Source: Streptococcus oralis subsp. dentisani (lineage in GTDB: Bacteria; Bacillota; Bacilli; Lactobacillales; Streptococcaceae). Taken from it: 64,000 nt of DNA. Where the stretch lies: the NCBI RefSeq assembly GCF_007475365.1, contig NZ_CP034442.1, positions 1,853,001-1,917,000 on the forward strand, written 5' to 3'. Shown piece by piece: positions 8,307-17,522 of this stretch (position 1 is its first letter; each line of letters opens with the position of its first letter). Below the pieces are notes generated by a model. The model did not search any database. It saw nothing but the letters and a program-made list of their open reading frames with translations, and had not been told where the DNA came from. A program made the translations under genes and the position numbers.

Positions 8307-11300
8307 ATGGCAAAAAGAAAAGATTTTTCTGAATTAACGAGAGTTCAGATCCCAGCGGCCTTGCATCTCATGCGCCTGGGTTATACTTATCTGCCTCGAA
8401 ACAGCAAAGAAATGATAGAAAGAGACCCAGATACCAATATCCTTGTATCTGTTTTTAAGGAGCAATTTTTTAAATTTAACAACTACTTGACAGAGGATGA
8501 TTTTGAGAGAGAACTGGCTAATATCAAGTTGGAACTAGACCAAAATGATCTGGGACGTTCTTTCTTTAAACGATTACAAGGTCAGGAAAATACCGTATAT
8601 ATTGATTGGGAACACCCAGAAGCAAACACCTTCCATCTGGCACTGGAAGTAACCTGTCAAAATGGTCAGGATGAGTTCCGTCCAGATATTGTCATCTTTA
8701 TCAATGGTCTGCCACTTTCTTATATTGAAGTTAAACAGCCCAATGCTATCCGCGATGGGAAGACAGGGATTCAGTCCGAGCAAGACAGAACCAGGTACCG
8801 ATTTGAAAACCGTAAATTCCGTCGTTTTAACAACATTACCCAGCTCATTGCCCTTTCTGATAACTTGCCGTATATTAGTGGACAAGGTCAACAAAAACAG
8901 GGTTCTTATTACGGTTCGAACGCCTATTCAAAAACCAAGTTTAATTCTTTCAAGGAAGAAAGAGAAGAAGATTTCCTTCATTCCCTTGCCATGCTATCCG
9001 AGGAACAAATCGACTTTGTCCTAGAAGATATGAAGCGCTTTGCCCTCAAGTCTCAGCCAGAGTTTACAACAAACCTAAACCCTGATACACCTTGCAATGC
9101 CTTTCTGTCTTCTTTGTACCAGAAGGAACGTCTGCTCTTTATGCTTCGTTTTGGTCTGGTCTATGTCGAAGAAGAAAGCAAGGACGGGCAGATGCAATTG
9201 CAAAAGCACGTCATGCGCTATCCTCAGTATTTTGCAACACGTGCTATCGAAGAAACAATTGCAAAAGGTGTCAAAAAAGGGATTATCTGGCATACACAAG
9301 GTTCGGGTAAGACTGCCTTGGCGTATTTCAATATCCGCTATTTAACTCATTATTTTTCAAAACAAGGGATTGTTCCGCAGTTTTACTTTGTTGTGGACCG
9401 TTTAGACCTAGCTGACCAGGCCTTTAAGGAATTCACCAAACGAGGACTCAAGGTTAAGCGCATCAATAACCCACAAGAACTGAATCAAAAACAAGACGGC
9501 TATGACGTAGCTGTGGTTAATATCCAGAAGTTTAAGGATGATTCAGACCTGACTGACCGCTCGGGCTATGACCTCAATCGTCAAAATATCTACTTTATCG
9601 ATGAAGCCCACCGTTCATACAATGAACGAGGTTCCTATTTGCCGAATCTCTATCAGGCAGATACCAATGCTATCAAGATTGCTTTGACAGGAACGCCCCT
9701 CATCACCTATAAGAAAGATGGCAAGACTAAGGAAAGTCATGCGACGACTCGTGATATTTTTGGAGACTACATCCATAAATACTACTACAACCAGTCCATT
9801 GATGATGGTTTTACCCTACGCCTGATGCGAGAGGATATCGAAACTTCCTATAAAGATAATCTCAGATCTATCAATGAAGAAATCCAACGAGGCGACCTGT
9901 CCAAGGAAGATATCTTTGCTCATCCTCATTATGTAGAGCCCATGCTTGATTTTATCATTGAAGATTTTAATCGAGCGCGTGATTTGGTCTTTGATGACCA
10001 GAGCATCGGGGGCATGATTGTCTGTGACTCGTCCAAGCAGGCTCGTGAGCTTGAAAAACAATTAGAAGAAAGACGCCAAGCAGGCTTAACCAAGTTGACC
10101 TCCGCTCTTATCCTCCATGATGAGGGAGATAAGGAAGAGAAGAAGGACAAGGTAGATGCCTATAAGGAAGGTAAGATTGACCTGATCATCGTATACTCCA
10201 TGCTCCTGACAGGTTTTGATGCCCCTCGTCTCAAGCGCCTCTATCTAGGGCGCAAGATCAAGGCCCACAATCTCCTTCAGACCTTGACTCGTGTCAATCG
10301 TCCTTACAAGGACTATATCTTTGGTTATGTTATTGACTTTGCAGATATCTCAAAGGAGTTCGACAAGACCAACCGCGCCTATCTAGAGGAGTTAAATCAA
10401 GAATACGACATTACTCTAACTGGAGAAAATGGGGAAGATGTCTTTGGTTCTCTATTTGTGCCAGCGGATGAGATTGCCCAAGAGTTAAGCAAGACCGAAA
10501 AGATTCTCATCGATTATCCGACGAGAAATCTGGAATACTTTTCTCAAGTTATCAATGATATTAAGGATAGAAAGGAGTTAAATGACCTTCGTAAAGCCCT
10601 AGAGTCTATCAAGCAGTACTACAATGTCGCTCGTTTACTAGGCTATGAACATCTGCTCCAACAGATTGATATCGTTCAGATAGCAACTCTGCTCAATATC
10701 CTCTCCAGACGCTTGCTGACCTTGTCACTGATAGATAAGCCAGATGAGTTTTCAAGCCGAACCCTTCTAAACTTGGCTATGTCTGAGACCAGCTTCAGCT
10801 TTGTCAAGATTGCAGAAGAAGAACTTCGTCTAGCAGCCAATGACCTAGAAGATTTGAAACGTCGAGTGGCAAGTGGAATTAAAAAACAACGTGATGAAAA
10901 GGATCCTGAGTGGGTCTCTCTCTACGAAGAATTTCAACGCATCATGAAGAAACACCTCATCCATGGCCAAGAAGGCTTTACCATGGAGAATATCAAAGAA
11001 ACCCAAAAAGACTATGAAGAACTCTTTAAGTCCGTGGAGGAATATCATACTCGTATGAGACGCTTAGCTATGAACTTTAACGGAGATGATATGGCGGCTC
11101 GTTCCTACAAGCATGTGACCAACTCAACAACGGTAAGCGAGTTTCCTGCTATTTATCATGTCATCAAGGGTTCTAAAGTCAGACTAGACCGTAAAATCGG
11201 TCAAAATCAAGGAGTACTCGATAACGAGGACTTTCTCAAGAAAATGATTCGAGAAGAAGCTCGGATTGAAATGAAAACTAACGAATCTGCAAGTAGTTTG

Positions 11301-11369
11301 ACAAGAGAGGATTTTAATTATATCGTCGAGTCACTATTTGAAGGATATGAAGAGGAATACCAACACTAA
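8307..11369 (+). CDS. hsdR: Type I restriction enzyme R subunit
   Basis: This 1020-residue subunit translocates and cleaves unmodified DNA in the HsdR2M2S complex. In order: N-terminal nuclease with D129 and E141-V-K143 (the PD-ExK core RPDIVIF...YIEVKQ), helicase Walker A HTQGSGKTAL (about 329-338), DEAH box FIDEAHRSYN (about 430), TGTP motif, the second RecA domain with VYSMLLTGFDAP and QTLTRVNRPY, and a C-terminal helical domain. Its TAA shares a base with the hsdM ATG, so it is coupled. No frameshift is seen; it should be active. Confidence 0.95.
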   Translation: MAKRKDFSELTRVQIPAALHLMRLGYTYLPRNSKEMIERDPDTNILVSVFKEQFFKFNNYLTEDDFERELANIKLELDQNDLGRSFFKRLQGQENTVYIDWEHPEANTFHLALEVTCQNGQDEFRPDIVIFINGLPLSYIEVKQPNAIRDGKTGIQSEQDRTRYRFENRKFRRFNNITQLIALSDNLPYISGQGQQKQGSYYGSNAYSKTKFNSFKEEREEDFLHSLAMLSEEQIDFVLEDMKRFALKSQPEFTTNLNPDTPCNAFLSSLYQKERLLFMLRFGLVYVEEESKDGQMQLQKHVMRYPQYFATRAIEETIAKGVKKGIIWHTQGSGKTALAYFNIRYLTHYFSKQGIVPQFYFVVDRLDLADQAFKEFTKRGLKVKRINNPQELNQKQDGYDVAVVNIQKFKDDSDLTDRSGYDLNRQNIYFIDEAHRSYNERGSYLPNLYQADTNAIKIALTGTPLITYKKDGKTKESHATTRDIFGDYIHKYYYNQSIDDGFTLRLMREDIETSYKDNLRSINEEIQRGDLSKEDIFAHPHYVEPMLDFIIEDFNRARDLVFDDQSIGGMIVCDSSKQARELEKQLEERRQAGLTKLTSALILHDEGDKEEKKDKVDAYKEGKIDLIIVYSMLLTGFDAPRLKRLYLGRKIKAHNLLQTLTRVNRPYKDYIFGYVIDFADISKEFDKTNRAYLEELNQEYDITLTGENGEDVFGSLFVPADEIAQELSKTEKILIDYPTRNLEYFSQVINDIKDRKELNDLRKALESIKQYYNVARLLGYEHLLQQIDIVQIATLLNILSRRLLTLSLIDKPDEFSSRTLLNLAMSETSFSFVKIAEEELRLAANDLEDLKRRVASGIKKQRDEKDPEWVSLYEEFQRIMKKHLIHGQEGFTMENIKETQKDYEELFKSVEEYHTRMRRLAMNFNGDDMAARSYKHVTNSTTVSEFPAIYHVIKGSKVRLDRKIGQNQGVLDNEDFLKKMIREEARIEMKTNESASSLTREDFNYIVESLFEGYEEEYQH

Positions 11370-12973
11370 TGAATGAAACATACAAAGTCCAAGTCCAAGG
11401 CTTGGTAGATGATTTGAAAGCTGTATTTACCCACGCGGGACTAGGAGGAGAAGCGGGTGAGTATAAACTCCTCACCCAGTCCTTCCTCTACAAATTTTTA
11501 AACGATAAGTTTTTGTATCAAGCCAAGGTCCTAGATGAGTCCAACACCTATGAAAATTTGTTGGCTATGAGTGAGGAAGACTACGACTGGCTCTTGGAGG
11601 ATATCGGTACCAGCACCGCTTGGCTCAAGCCAGACCAGTTGATCGAAACCCTCCACCGTCAGCAAAATGAGCCGACTTTTTACGAAACTTTTGAAAATAC
11701 CCTCAACCAGATAGCCATTGACAATAACGATATCTTCTCCGTTCACACAGACGGGGATACGGCCATTCGTCTCTTTGATGAGCGTTTGATTACAGATACT
11801 ATATCAGATTGTAGTAAACGTAACGAAGTGGCAAAATCTATCATCAATCTCCTAGCCCGTGTCAAGTTTGACGAGGATATTTTTTCACAAGGCTTTGATT
11901 TTTTCTCTACTCTTTTTGAGTACATGATCAAGGACTACAACAAAGACGGTGGTGGCAAGTATGCCGAGTACTACACACCTCACTCAGTCGCTAAGATTAT
12001 CGCGGATATCCTGGTGGGACATGACCAGCCGTCAAATGTGCGCATCTATGATCCGTCAGCTGGTTCGGGCACCTTGCTGATGAACCTGGCTAGTCGTATC
12101 GGCGTGGACAAGACTACTGTCTATAGTCAGGACATCTCGCAAAAGTCCTCCAATCTCCTCCGTCTCAATCTGATCTTGAATGGACTACAGCACTCCATTC
12201 ATAATATCGTACAGGGAAATACCATTATAGCTAATCGCCATCCTGAAAAGATGGACTATATCGTGTCCAACCCTCCTTTCAAGTTGGACTTTTCAGAGTG
12301 GCGTGACCAAGTCGAGACCTTGCCGGAAGCTAGTGAGCGTTTCTTTGCAGGTGTGCCAAAGGTTCCTGCCAAGTCCAAGGACAAGATGGCGATTTATGAG
12401 CTCTTTGTTCAGCATATCATCTACTCCCTGAAACCAGACGGTCAAGCAGCCGTTGTCTTGCCGACAGGATTTATCACAGCCCAGTCAGGGATTGACAAGA
12501 CTATCCGTCAACACTTGGTGGACAATCAAATGCTGGCAGGTGTCGTTTCTATGCCGTCCAATATCTTTGCGACGACAGGAACCAACGTTTCCATCCTCTT
12601 TATCGATAAGAAAAACAAGGGTGATGTCGTCCTCATCGATGCCTCAAACCTCGGAACCAAAGTCAAGGAAGGCAAGAACCAAAAGACTGTCCTCTCTCCT
12701 GAGGAAGAGCAGAAGATCGTCGAGACCTTTATCAAGAAAGAAGTCGTCGAAGACTTTTCTGTCACGGTTTCTTATGAGGATATCAAGGAGAAAAACTACT
12801 CTCTCAGCGCAGGCCAATACTTTGACATCAAGATCGACTATGTAGATATCACAGCAGAAGAGTTTGAAGCCAAGATGACCGCCTTTCAAAACAAACTCTC
12901 AGACCTCTTCCAGCAATCACATGACTTGGAGCAGGAGATAGAGAAGCAGATGAAGGGATTGAAGTATGAGTAG
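11369..12973 (+). CDS. hsdM: Type I restriction-modification methyltransferase subunit
   Basis: The 534-residue N6-adenine methyltransferase protects host sites and forms the M2S core. It has the HsdM N-terminal helical domain (about 1-150), SAM motif I DPSAGSGT (D228 onward), catalytic N301-P-P-F304, and a coiled-coil tail (QNKLSDLFQQSHDLEQEIEK) that contacts HsdS. It overlaps hsdR by one base and hsdS by eight, so the three are translationally linked. Confidence 0.96.
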   Translation: MNETYKVQVQGLVDDLKAVFTHAGLGGEAGEYKLLTQSFLYKFLNDKFLYQAKVLDESNTYENLLAMSEEDYDWLLEDIGTSTAWLKPDQLIETLHRQQNEPTFYETFENTLNQIAIDNNDIFSVHTDGDTAIRLFDERLITDTISDCSKRNEVAKSIINLLARVKFDEDIFSQGFDFFSTLFEYMIKDYNKDGGGKYAEYYTPHSVAKIIADILVGHDQPSNVRIYDPSAGSGTLLMNLASRIGVDKTTVYSQDISQKSSNLLRLNLILNGLQHSIHNIVQGNTIIANRHPEKMDYIVSNPPFKLDFSEWRDQVETLPEASERFFAGVPKVPAKSKDKMAIYELFVQHIIYSLKPDGQAAVVLPTGFITAQSGIDKTIRQHLVDNQMLAGVVSMPSNIFATTGTNVSILFIDKKNKGDVVLIDASNLGTKVKEGKNQKTVLSPEEEQKIVETFIKKEVVEDFSVTVSYEDIKEKNYSLSAGQYFDIKIDYVDITAEEFEAKMTAFQNKLSDLFQQSHDLEQEIEKQMKGLKYE

Positions 12974-14174
12974 TATAAGGTTAGGGGAGATTGGAAAAAT
13001 CTCAATGTGTAAGAGAATATTAAAATCCCAGACAAATGAATTTTCAGGAATCCCTTTTTATAAAATCTCAACGTTTGGTGGTACTCCGACAGTCTATATT
13101 GATGAAAAGATTTATCGTGAATACAAAGAAAGATATTCATACCCTAAAAAAGGTGATATTTTAATTTCTGCTGCAGGAACAATTGGGAAAACAGTAATAT
13201 TTGATGGAGAAGATTCTTATTTTCAGGATTCCAATATAGTATGGATAGAAAATGATGAATCAAAGGTAACAAATCAGTTTCTTTATTATTTTTTACAGAC
13301 AAATCCTTTTATTACCACAAATGGAAGTACCATAAAAAGATTATATAACGATAATTTAAGAGATACTAAGATACCGAATGTTCCTTCAATCCAACAACAA
13401 AATCAAATAACAGATATTTTGGGTGCTTTAGACAAAAAAATCCAAACCAACAACCAAATCAACCAAGAGTTGGAAGCCATGGCCAAGACCCTCTATGACT
13501 ACTGGTTTGTCCAGTTTGATTTCCCAGACCAGAATGGCAAACCCTATAAATCAAGTGGTGGCAAGATGGTCTATCACCCAGAACTCAAACGCGAAATCCC
13601 AGAGGGGTGGGGAGTGGAGAAGTTGGACTCATTACTTAAAATTGGTAAAGAAACAACAAATCCAATGAAATTTCCAAATGAAGAATTTAAGTACTATAGT
13701 ATACCAGAATTTGATACTACAGGTACATATTCATTAGAACTTGGAGAAAGTATTAAAAGTAATAAATTTAAAGTCGAAAAAAATGATTTGTTAGTTTCAA
13801 AACTTAATCCATGGTTTAACAGAGTTATTTATAATCTAGAAGAAAATGCAATTTCATCAACTGAGTTTATTGTATGGAAAACATTTAATCGATTTGAGAA
13901 AAACTTTTTGTATCAAGTTGCAACGGGCAAAGAATTTATTGAGTATTGTACACGATTTGCAACAGGTACTTCAAATAGTCATAAAAGAGTTTCGCCTGAT
14001 ATAATGATTGGATTCCAGAGTCCATTTGAGAAAACATATATACAAAAATTTGGGGAGATTATTGATAGCATTAGAACCCAAGTTTTACAGAACAATGAGC
14101 AAAACCAAGAACTCACCCAACTGCGCGATTGGCTCTTGCCAATGCTGATGAACGGGCAAGTGACGGTAGAATAG
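12966..14174 (+). CDS. hsdS: Type I restriction specificity subunit
   Basis: The 402-residue subunit has two target-recognition domains (about 1-150 and 215-370), each followed by a conserved helix region: DKKIQTNNQINQELEAMAK...YDYWF at about 155-180 and NEQNQELTQLRDWLLPML at the C-terminus. The recognition domains are clearly richer in A/T than the conserved spacers and than hsdR/hsdM, the usual sign of domain exchange. Only one hsdS and no recombinase gene are present, so there is no sign of inversion-based switching here. The recognised sequence cannot be told. Confidence 0.93.
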   Translation: MSSIRLGEIGKISMCKRILKSQTNEFSGIPFYKISTFGGTPTVYIDEKIYREYKERYSYPKKGDILISAAGTIGKTVIFDGEDSYFQDSNIVWIENDESKVTNQFLYYFLQTNPFITTNGSTIKRLYNDNLRDTKIPNVPSIQQQNQITDILGALDKKIQTNNQINQELEAMAKTLYDYWFVQFDFPDQNGKPYKSSGGKMVYHPELKREIPEGWGVEKLDSLLKIGKETTNPMKFPNEEFKYYSIPEFDTTGTYSLELGESIKSNKFKVEKNDLLVSKLNPWFNRVIYNLEENAISSTEFIVWKTFNRFEKNFLYQVATGKEFIEYCTRFATGTSNSHKRVSPDIMIGFQSPFEKTYIQKFGEIIDSIRTQVLQNNEQNQELTQLRDWLLPMLMNGQVTVE

Positions 14175-14192
14175 GGAAAGGATGTGGTTTAA

Positions 14193-14822
14193 ATGTTTAA
14201 TGATAATGTTAGTAAAAAGTTTAAATTAACATATTTTGTTTCATCGTTTTTATTAAGCTATTTATTTCTTATTATAATTATGTATGCTCAATATGTAGAG
14301 ACAAATGGAAAACTTTTTCCTGATTTTCAAATATTAGTAACCACAAAAAAGATAGCCTTCATTATTCTAATTATATTATCTTTGTGCTCACTAAGTTCAT
14401 TATTCTATGTAAAGCGTAAGATTTCAGAAAGCAGGGGTTATTTGAGAATTAACTCAGAAGAAGGTCGGTTAGGCTACTCTTATAATAATGGAAGTAGGGA
14501 ATTTATTTTAGGAGTTTTATTACCTGTGGTTACGACAATTTCAGTTCCAGAAGCTCCTATAACAGGGATTATTGGGGTGTTACTGATTCAAATAATTTTA
14601 GGTTATTTTTTCTGGAACTCAAATGAACTTTTTGTTAATGTTCCCCTAATGCTCTTTGGTTATTCGTTGGTTGTGGGACAGAAAGGCAATCAAGATTTAC
14701 TACTATTTGTTCAAAAACAAGATTTAAAAAAATTATTAGGTAAAAATATAAATTTTGTTTATTTAGGAACAGTTACAGATAGTAATCTTGGTATTGTTGG
14801 TGAGGAAATTGGAGATGAGTAA
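14193..14822 (+). CDS. kwaA: KwaA-like membrane protein (putative Kiwa anti-phage sensor)
   Basis: A 209-residue membrane protein with four hydrophobic segments: about 12-32, 52-72, 107-147 (probably two passes) and 150-165, then a short cytosolic tail. The spacing of FILGVLLPVV, GYFFWNSNELFVNVPLMLFGY and the following soluble stretch recalls KwaA, the membrane part of the Kiwa system. This is pattern recognition, not a search result. GGAAAGGA (14175-14182) lies ten bases before the ATG, 18 bases after hsdS, with no terminator between, so it joins the hsd operon. The DNA is strikingly AT-rich. It overlaps the next gene by eight bases. Alternative: another small-membrane-protein defence component. 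Confidence 0.55.
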   Translation: MFNDNVSKKFKLTYFVSSFLLSYLFLIIIMYAQYVETNGKLFPDFQILVTTKKIAFIILIILSLCSLSSLFYVKRKISESRGYLRINSEEGRLGYSYNNGSREFILGVLLPVVTTISVPEAPITGIIGVLLIQIILGYFFWNSNELFVNVPLMLFGYSLVVGQKGNQDLLLFVQKQDLKKLLGKNINFVYLGTVTDSNLGIVGEEIGDE

Positions 14823-15819
14823 AGTGTTAAAGAGAGTTGTTTTAGCTCAAGTAAAAGAAGATGAAATTGTTGTGAAGTATTTAAATACTGCAGATAATGA
14901 ATTAGAGAATATACAGAAGAATATAGAATTTCCAAATAATGATAAATTAAAAGAGATAAGTGATTTAGGAATTTTTGATAATCCAAAGAGCTTTTCAATT
15001 GAAAAATTGACTGCAGGAAGTCCTTATTATAAGCTGATTGATTTTTTTGATATTGATTACTCAGAGCCAGAAAGCAGATTGAAGAGTATTGATGATATTG
15101 AGTTTTCAAATTCTCAAAATGGATTCAAACCAAATCTTGTTTTATACTATTTTTTGAAGGATAAAGAAGAAATCATTTTAATTACGCCTTTAAATTTAAA
15201 TAAATTATTGGTGAAAGATAAATTATTTTTAGGTTTTAAAAAACGAACTGGTGTTAATAATGGAATTGATATGATTACTCATGAAATTAAAGATAGCATA
15301 GAATTACCTATGTCAAGTTTTATTTGTATGATTTCTAAAGAAAATGATACTACTTTTTCAATAAATGTTTATGATACTTTTAAAGTTGATAAACAATTTC
15401 AACTCTATGCTCATATAAATGACTATGCTAAAAAAGTTTTAAATCGATTTAACAGCAGTGATCAAAATAAATTTTTGTTAACAACTGATAAAATTGAAGT
15501 TCAAATTGATAATATTGATTCAATAATGAATGTTGTTACTGATAATGAGGCTTTATCGAAATCACTATCATTTTATAGTGGTCATGGTAATAAAATGATT
15601 AATCAAATAACGGGTGAGAAATTATTGTTGGCTATAAATAGTTTGCAAGATCATGTTGAAGATGAAAATAACAAATATACTTTGGAAGACATTCCAAAAT
15701 ATGAAAATGATAAACTTACCGTCTCAGGAAACCAGATTAGAATATTTGTGGCTTTACTAAATAACCAAATTGTAGAAAAAATTCTCAATAACCAGATCGA
15801 ACTTCCGTATTTTGATTGA
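14815..15819 (+). CDS. kwaB: KwaB-like protein (DUF4868-type, putative Kiwa partner)
   Basis: A 334-residue soluble protein without membrane segments. The mid-region (about 95-240) runs as strands plus a stretch like ELPMSSFICMISK...FSINVYDTFKVDKQFQLYAH, followed by helices. This layout fits DUF4868 (KwaB), whose members act with KwaA after phage attachment. ATG 14815 is preferred over an upstream in-frame TTG at 14788 because TGAGG (14801-14805) is well placed and because it gives the eight-base overlap with the membrane gene. AT-rich like its partner. It ends before a strong terminator. Confidence is moderate because no profile search could be run. Confidence 0.52.
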   Translation: MSKVLKRVVLAQVKEDEIVVKYLNTADNELENIQKNIEFPNNDKLKEISDLGIFDNPKSFSIEKLTAGSPYYKLIDFFDIDYSEPESRLKSIDDIEFSNSQNGFKPNLVLYYFLKDKEEIILITPLNLNKLLVKDKLFLGFKKRTGVNNGIDMITHEIKDSIELPMSSFICMISKENDTTFSINVYDTFKVDKQFQLYAHINDYAKKVLNRFNSSDQNKFLLTTDKIEVQIDNIDSIMNVVTDNEALSKSLSFYSGHGNKMINQITGEKLLLAINSLQDHVEDENNKYTLEDIPKYENDKLTVSGNQIRIFVALLNNQIVEKILNNQIELPYFD

Positions 15820-15861
15820 TTTTTAAATCGATATTAGCAGTGGTTTTCTATCAAATTAATC

Positions 15862-15890
15862 CCAGCCAAATCAACCTTTGGCTGGCTTTT
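15862..15890. terminator. Terminator closing the hsd-kwa operon
   Basis: CCAGCCAAA (15862-15870) and TTTGGCTGG (15877-15885) form a nine-base perfect stem with a six-base loop, followed by CTTTTATTTTTT. It is the first clear terminator after hsdR and separates the restriction/Kiwa-like unit from the toxin-antitoxin genes. Confidence 0.88.
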
Positions 15891-15902
15891 ATTTTTTATT
15901 TA

Positions 15903-15936
15903 TGTTATAATTAAATTACCAAAAAGGTAATTTAAT
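15903..15936 (+). promoter_or_regulatory. Toxin-antitoxin promoter with overlapping operator palindrome
   Basis: Extended -10 TGTTATAAT (15903-15911) runs directly into a perfect palindrome: ATTAAATTACC (15910-15920), AAAAA, GGTAATTTAAT (15926-15936). The dyad covers the transcript start. It is the expected binding site of the helix-turn-helix antitoxin, giving autoregulation. Confidence 0.8.
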
Positions 15937-15953
15937 TTGACAGAAAGGGACTT

Positions 15954-16292
15954 ATGAAGCTTATCTATACAAACAAAACTGTTAAAAAGCAGTGCACAGA
16001 GCTAAGGCAGGCGAAAAAGGATTTTTCGGATAAGGTTGCTGTAAAGTTGCATCAGCTGATTAACTTTTTGGAAGTGGCAGATTCTTTGGCTAGTGTGACA
16101 GCTTTTCCTAAGTACCACTTTCACCAACTCAAGGGAAAGAGACAGGGACAGTTTGCTTTGGATATAGATGGTCGGAAAAGTTCCTATCGGTTGATTGTCG
16201 GTTTTCGTGAGGAGGACCTAGAAAAGGTGTTTCCAAATCCTATTGAAATCGAAATCCTAAAAATAGAGGAGGTCAGCAATCACTATGAGTAA
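15954..16292 (+). CDS. higB: HigB/RelE-type toxin
   Basis: A 112-residue basic protein with the RelE/ParE fold pattern: N-terminal helices (VKKQCTELRQAKKDF...AVKLHQLINFLE), then FHQLKGKRQGQFALDIDG...YRLIVGF and a C-terminal IEILKIEEVSNHYE. Family members cut mRNA on the ribosome. It is encoded before its antitoxin, the order typical of higBA, and overlaps it by eight bases. It has its own promoter with an operator. Codon and base use match the core genome better than the AT-rich pair upstream. Confidence 0.85.
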   Translation: MKLIYTNKTVKKQCTELRQAKKDFSDKVAVKLHQLINFLEVADSLASVTAFPKYHFHQLKGKRQGQFALDIDGRKSSYRLIVGFREEDLEKVFPNPIEIEILKIEEVSNHYE

Positions 16293-17370
16293 TAAAATTG
16301 TTGAATACAAAGACCTGATTGCTTTTCATCCAGGTCAGTATGTTGAAGAGTTGATTGAAGATTATAACGTAACGCAGAAAGAATTTGCGGAGCGTTTGGG
16401 AGTTTCAGCAAAGACTGTCAGCAAGATCGTCAATGCTGAGGAGTCCATTAGTAAAGAAACGGCTCATAAGTTAGCCAAGCTAAGCGGAGTTTCCATGCAA
16501 ACTTGGCTCAATCTTCAAAATGCTTATGATGTAAAAGTGGCTGAGATCGCAGAGGAAAGAGAGCTTGAAGAAGGTAGCGAGAAAGAAATCGGTGAGATGA
16601 TTGATTTCAAGTATTTTAAGGAAAAAGGCTACGTTCCAGAAAAACGCTATAGTTTGAAGGAAAAGATTGTCGAGCTTCGCAAGATTTTAGGTGTGGCAAG
16701 TCTAGAAAACCTTACATCGTTTAACCATCTAGTCAGCTATCGGAATACGCGTGAGTTTACGACTAAAAGTATAATCAACTCCAATATCATGCTGGAGTTG
16801 GCATCTAAAAAAGCACGTGATACAACAACTATCAAGCTCAATCGCAGAAAGTTAGAGAAAAGCTTGCCTGCCTTGAGAGAGTTGACCAGACAGGACCCAG
16901 AAATCTTTCCACAGCGCTTGTACGATATCTTACTTGATTGTGGTGTTGTTTTAGTCGGTCTACCTGCTTTGCCAAATGCCAATCTGAATGGAGCAACTAA
17001 AAAATTCAGTAATGGCAGTGCCTTGCTTTTACTCACGGATCGAAACAAAGCATCAGATATTTTCTGGTTCTCACTTTTCCATGAGATAGGACATATTCTG
17101 GAGAATGATTTTTCATCTGATGATGGAAATAGCGAATCCTACCGACTTTCTGAGGAAGAGGCAGATCAGTTTGCAAAAGATCTTTTAATAAGACCAGAAG
17201 ACTATCAGGCTTTTGTTGAAAAAGGAAACTTTGATAAGTCGGATATCATACGTTTTGCAGAGGAGATAGATATTCATCCTAGCGTCGTTTTAGGCAGACT
17301 ACAAAATGAGGGTATTCTCAGTTTTGACCGTTTTCGTGAATTAAAAGAAAATTATTACTTTGTTTCTTGA
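16285..17370 (+). CDS. higA: HigA-type antitoxin fused to an ImmA/IrrE metallopeptidase domain
   Basis: This 361-residue protein is far longer than a plain HigA (about 100). Residues 10-75 hold an XRE helix-turn-helix (HPGQYVEELIEDYNVTQKEFAERLGVSAKTVSKIVNAEE, given in parts), and about 200-330 a zinc-peptidase domain with H266-E-I-G-H270 and the later EEEADQFAKDLL glutamate. The first half should neutralise the toxin and bind the palindrome at 15910-15936; the second may cleave a repressor or itself. It overlaps the toxin gene by eight bases. Confidence 0.85.
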   Translation: MSNKIVEYKDLIAFHPGQYVEELIEDYNVTQKEFAERLGVSAKTVSKIVNAEESISKETAHKLAKLSGVSMQTWLNLQNAYDVKVAEIAEERELEEGSEKEIGEMIDFKYFKEKGYVPEKRYSLKEKIVELRKILGVASLENLTSFNHLVSYRNTREFTTKSIINSNIMLELASKKARDTTTIKLNRRKLEKSLPALRELTRQDPEIFPQRLYDILLDCGVVLVGLPALPNANLNGATKKFSNGSALLLLTDRNKASDIFWFSLFHEIGHILENDFSSDDGNSESYRLSEEEADQFAKDLLIRPEDYQAFVEKGNFDKSDIIRFAEEIDIHPSVVLGRLQNEGILSFDRFRELKENYYFVS

Positions 17371-17522
17371 ATCTATGGAAATTTGTAGAAGATGAAAATG
17401 TTCCATACAGTTAGTAATGATAGCTTCTTTATTCGCTCATAATTCGCTTATTTTTTGAAATAAGACCAAGATACAATTTTGTTTCCATATTTCCTGGAAA
17501 CTGATAGAAAGTAAAGAGAAAC

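Noticed and set aside
12966..14174. Phase-variable, inverting specificity locus
   Set aside because: Only one hsdS is present, with no second truncated hsdS, no recombinase gene and no long inverted repeats around the recognition domains.
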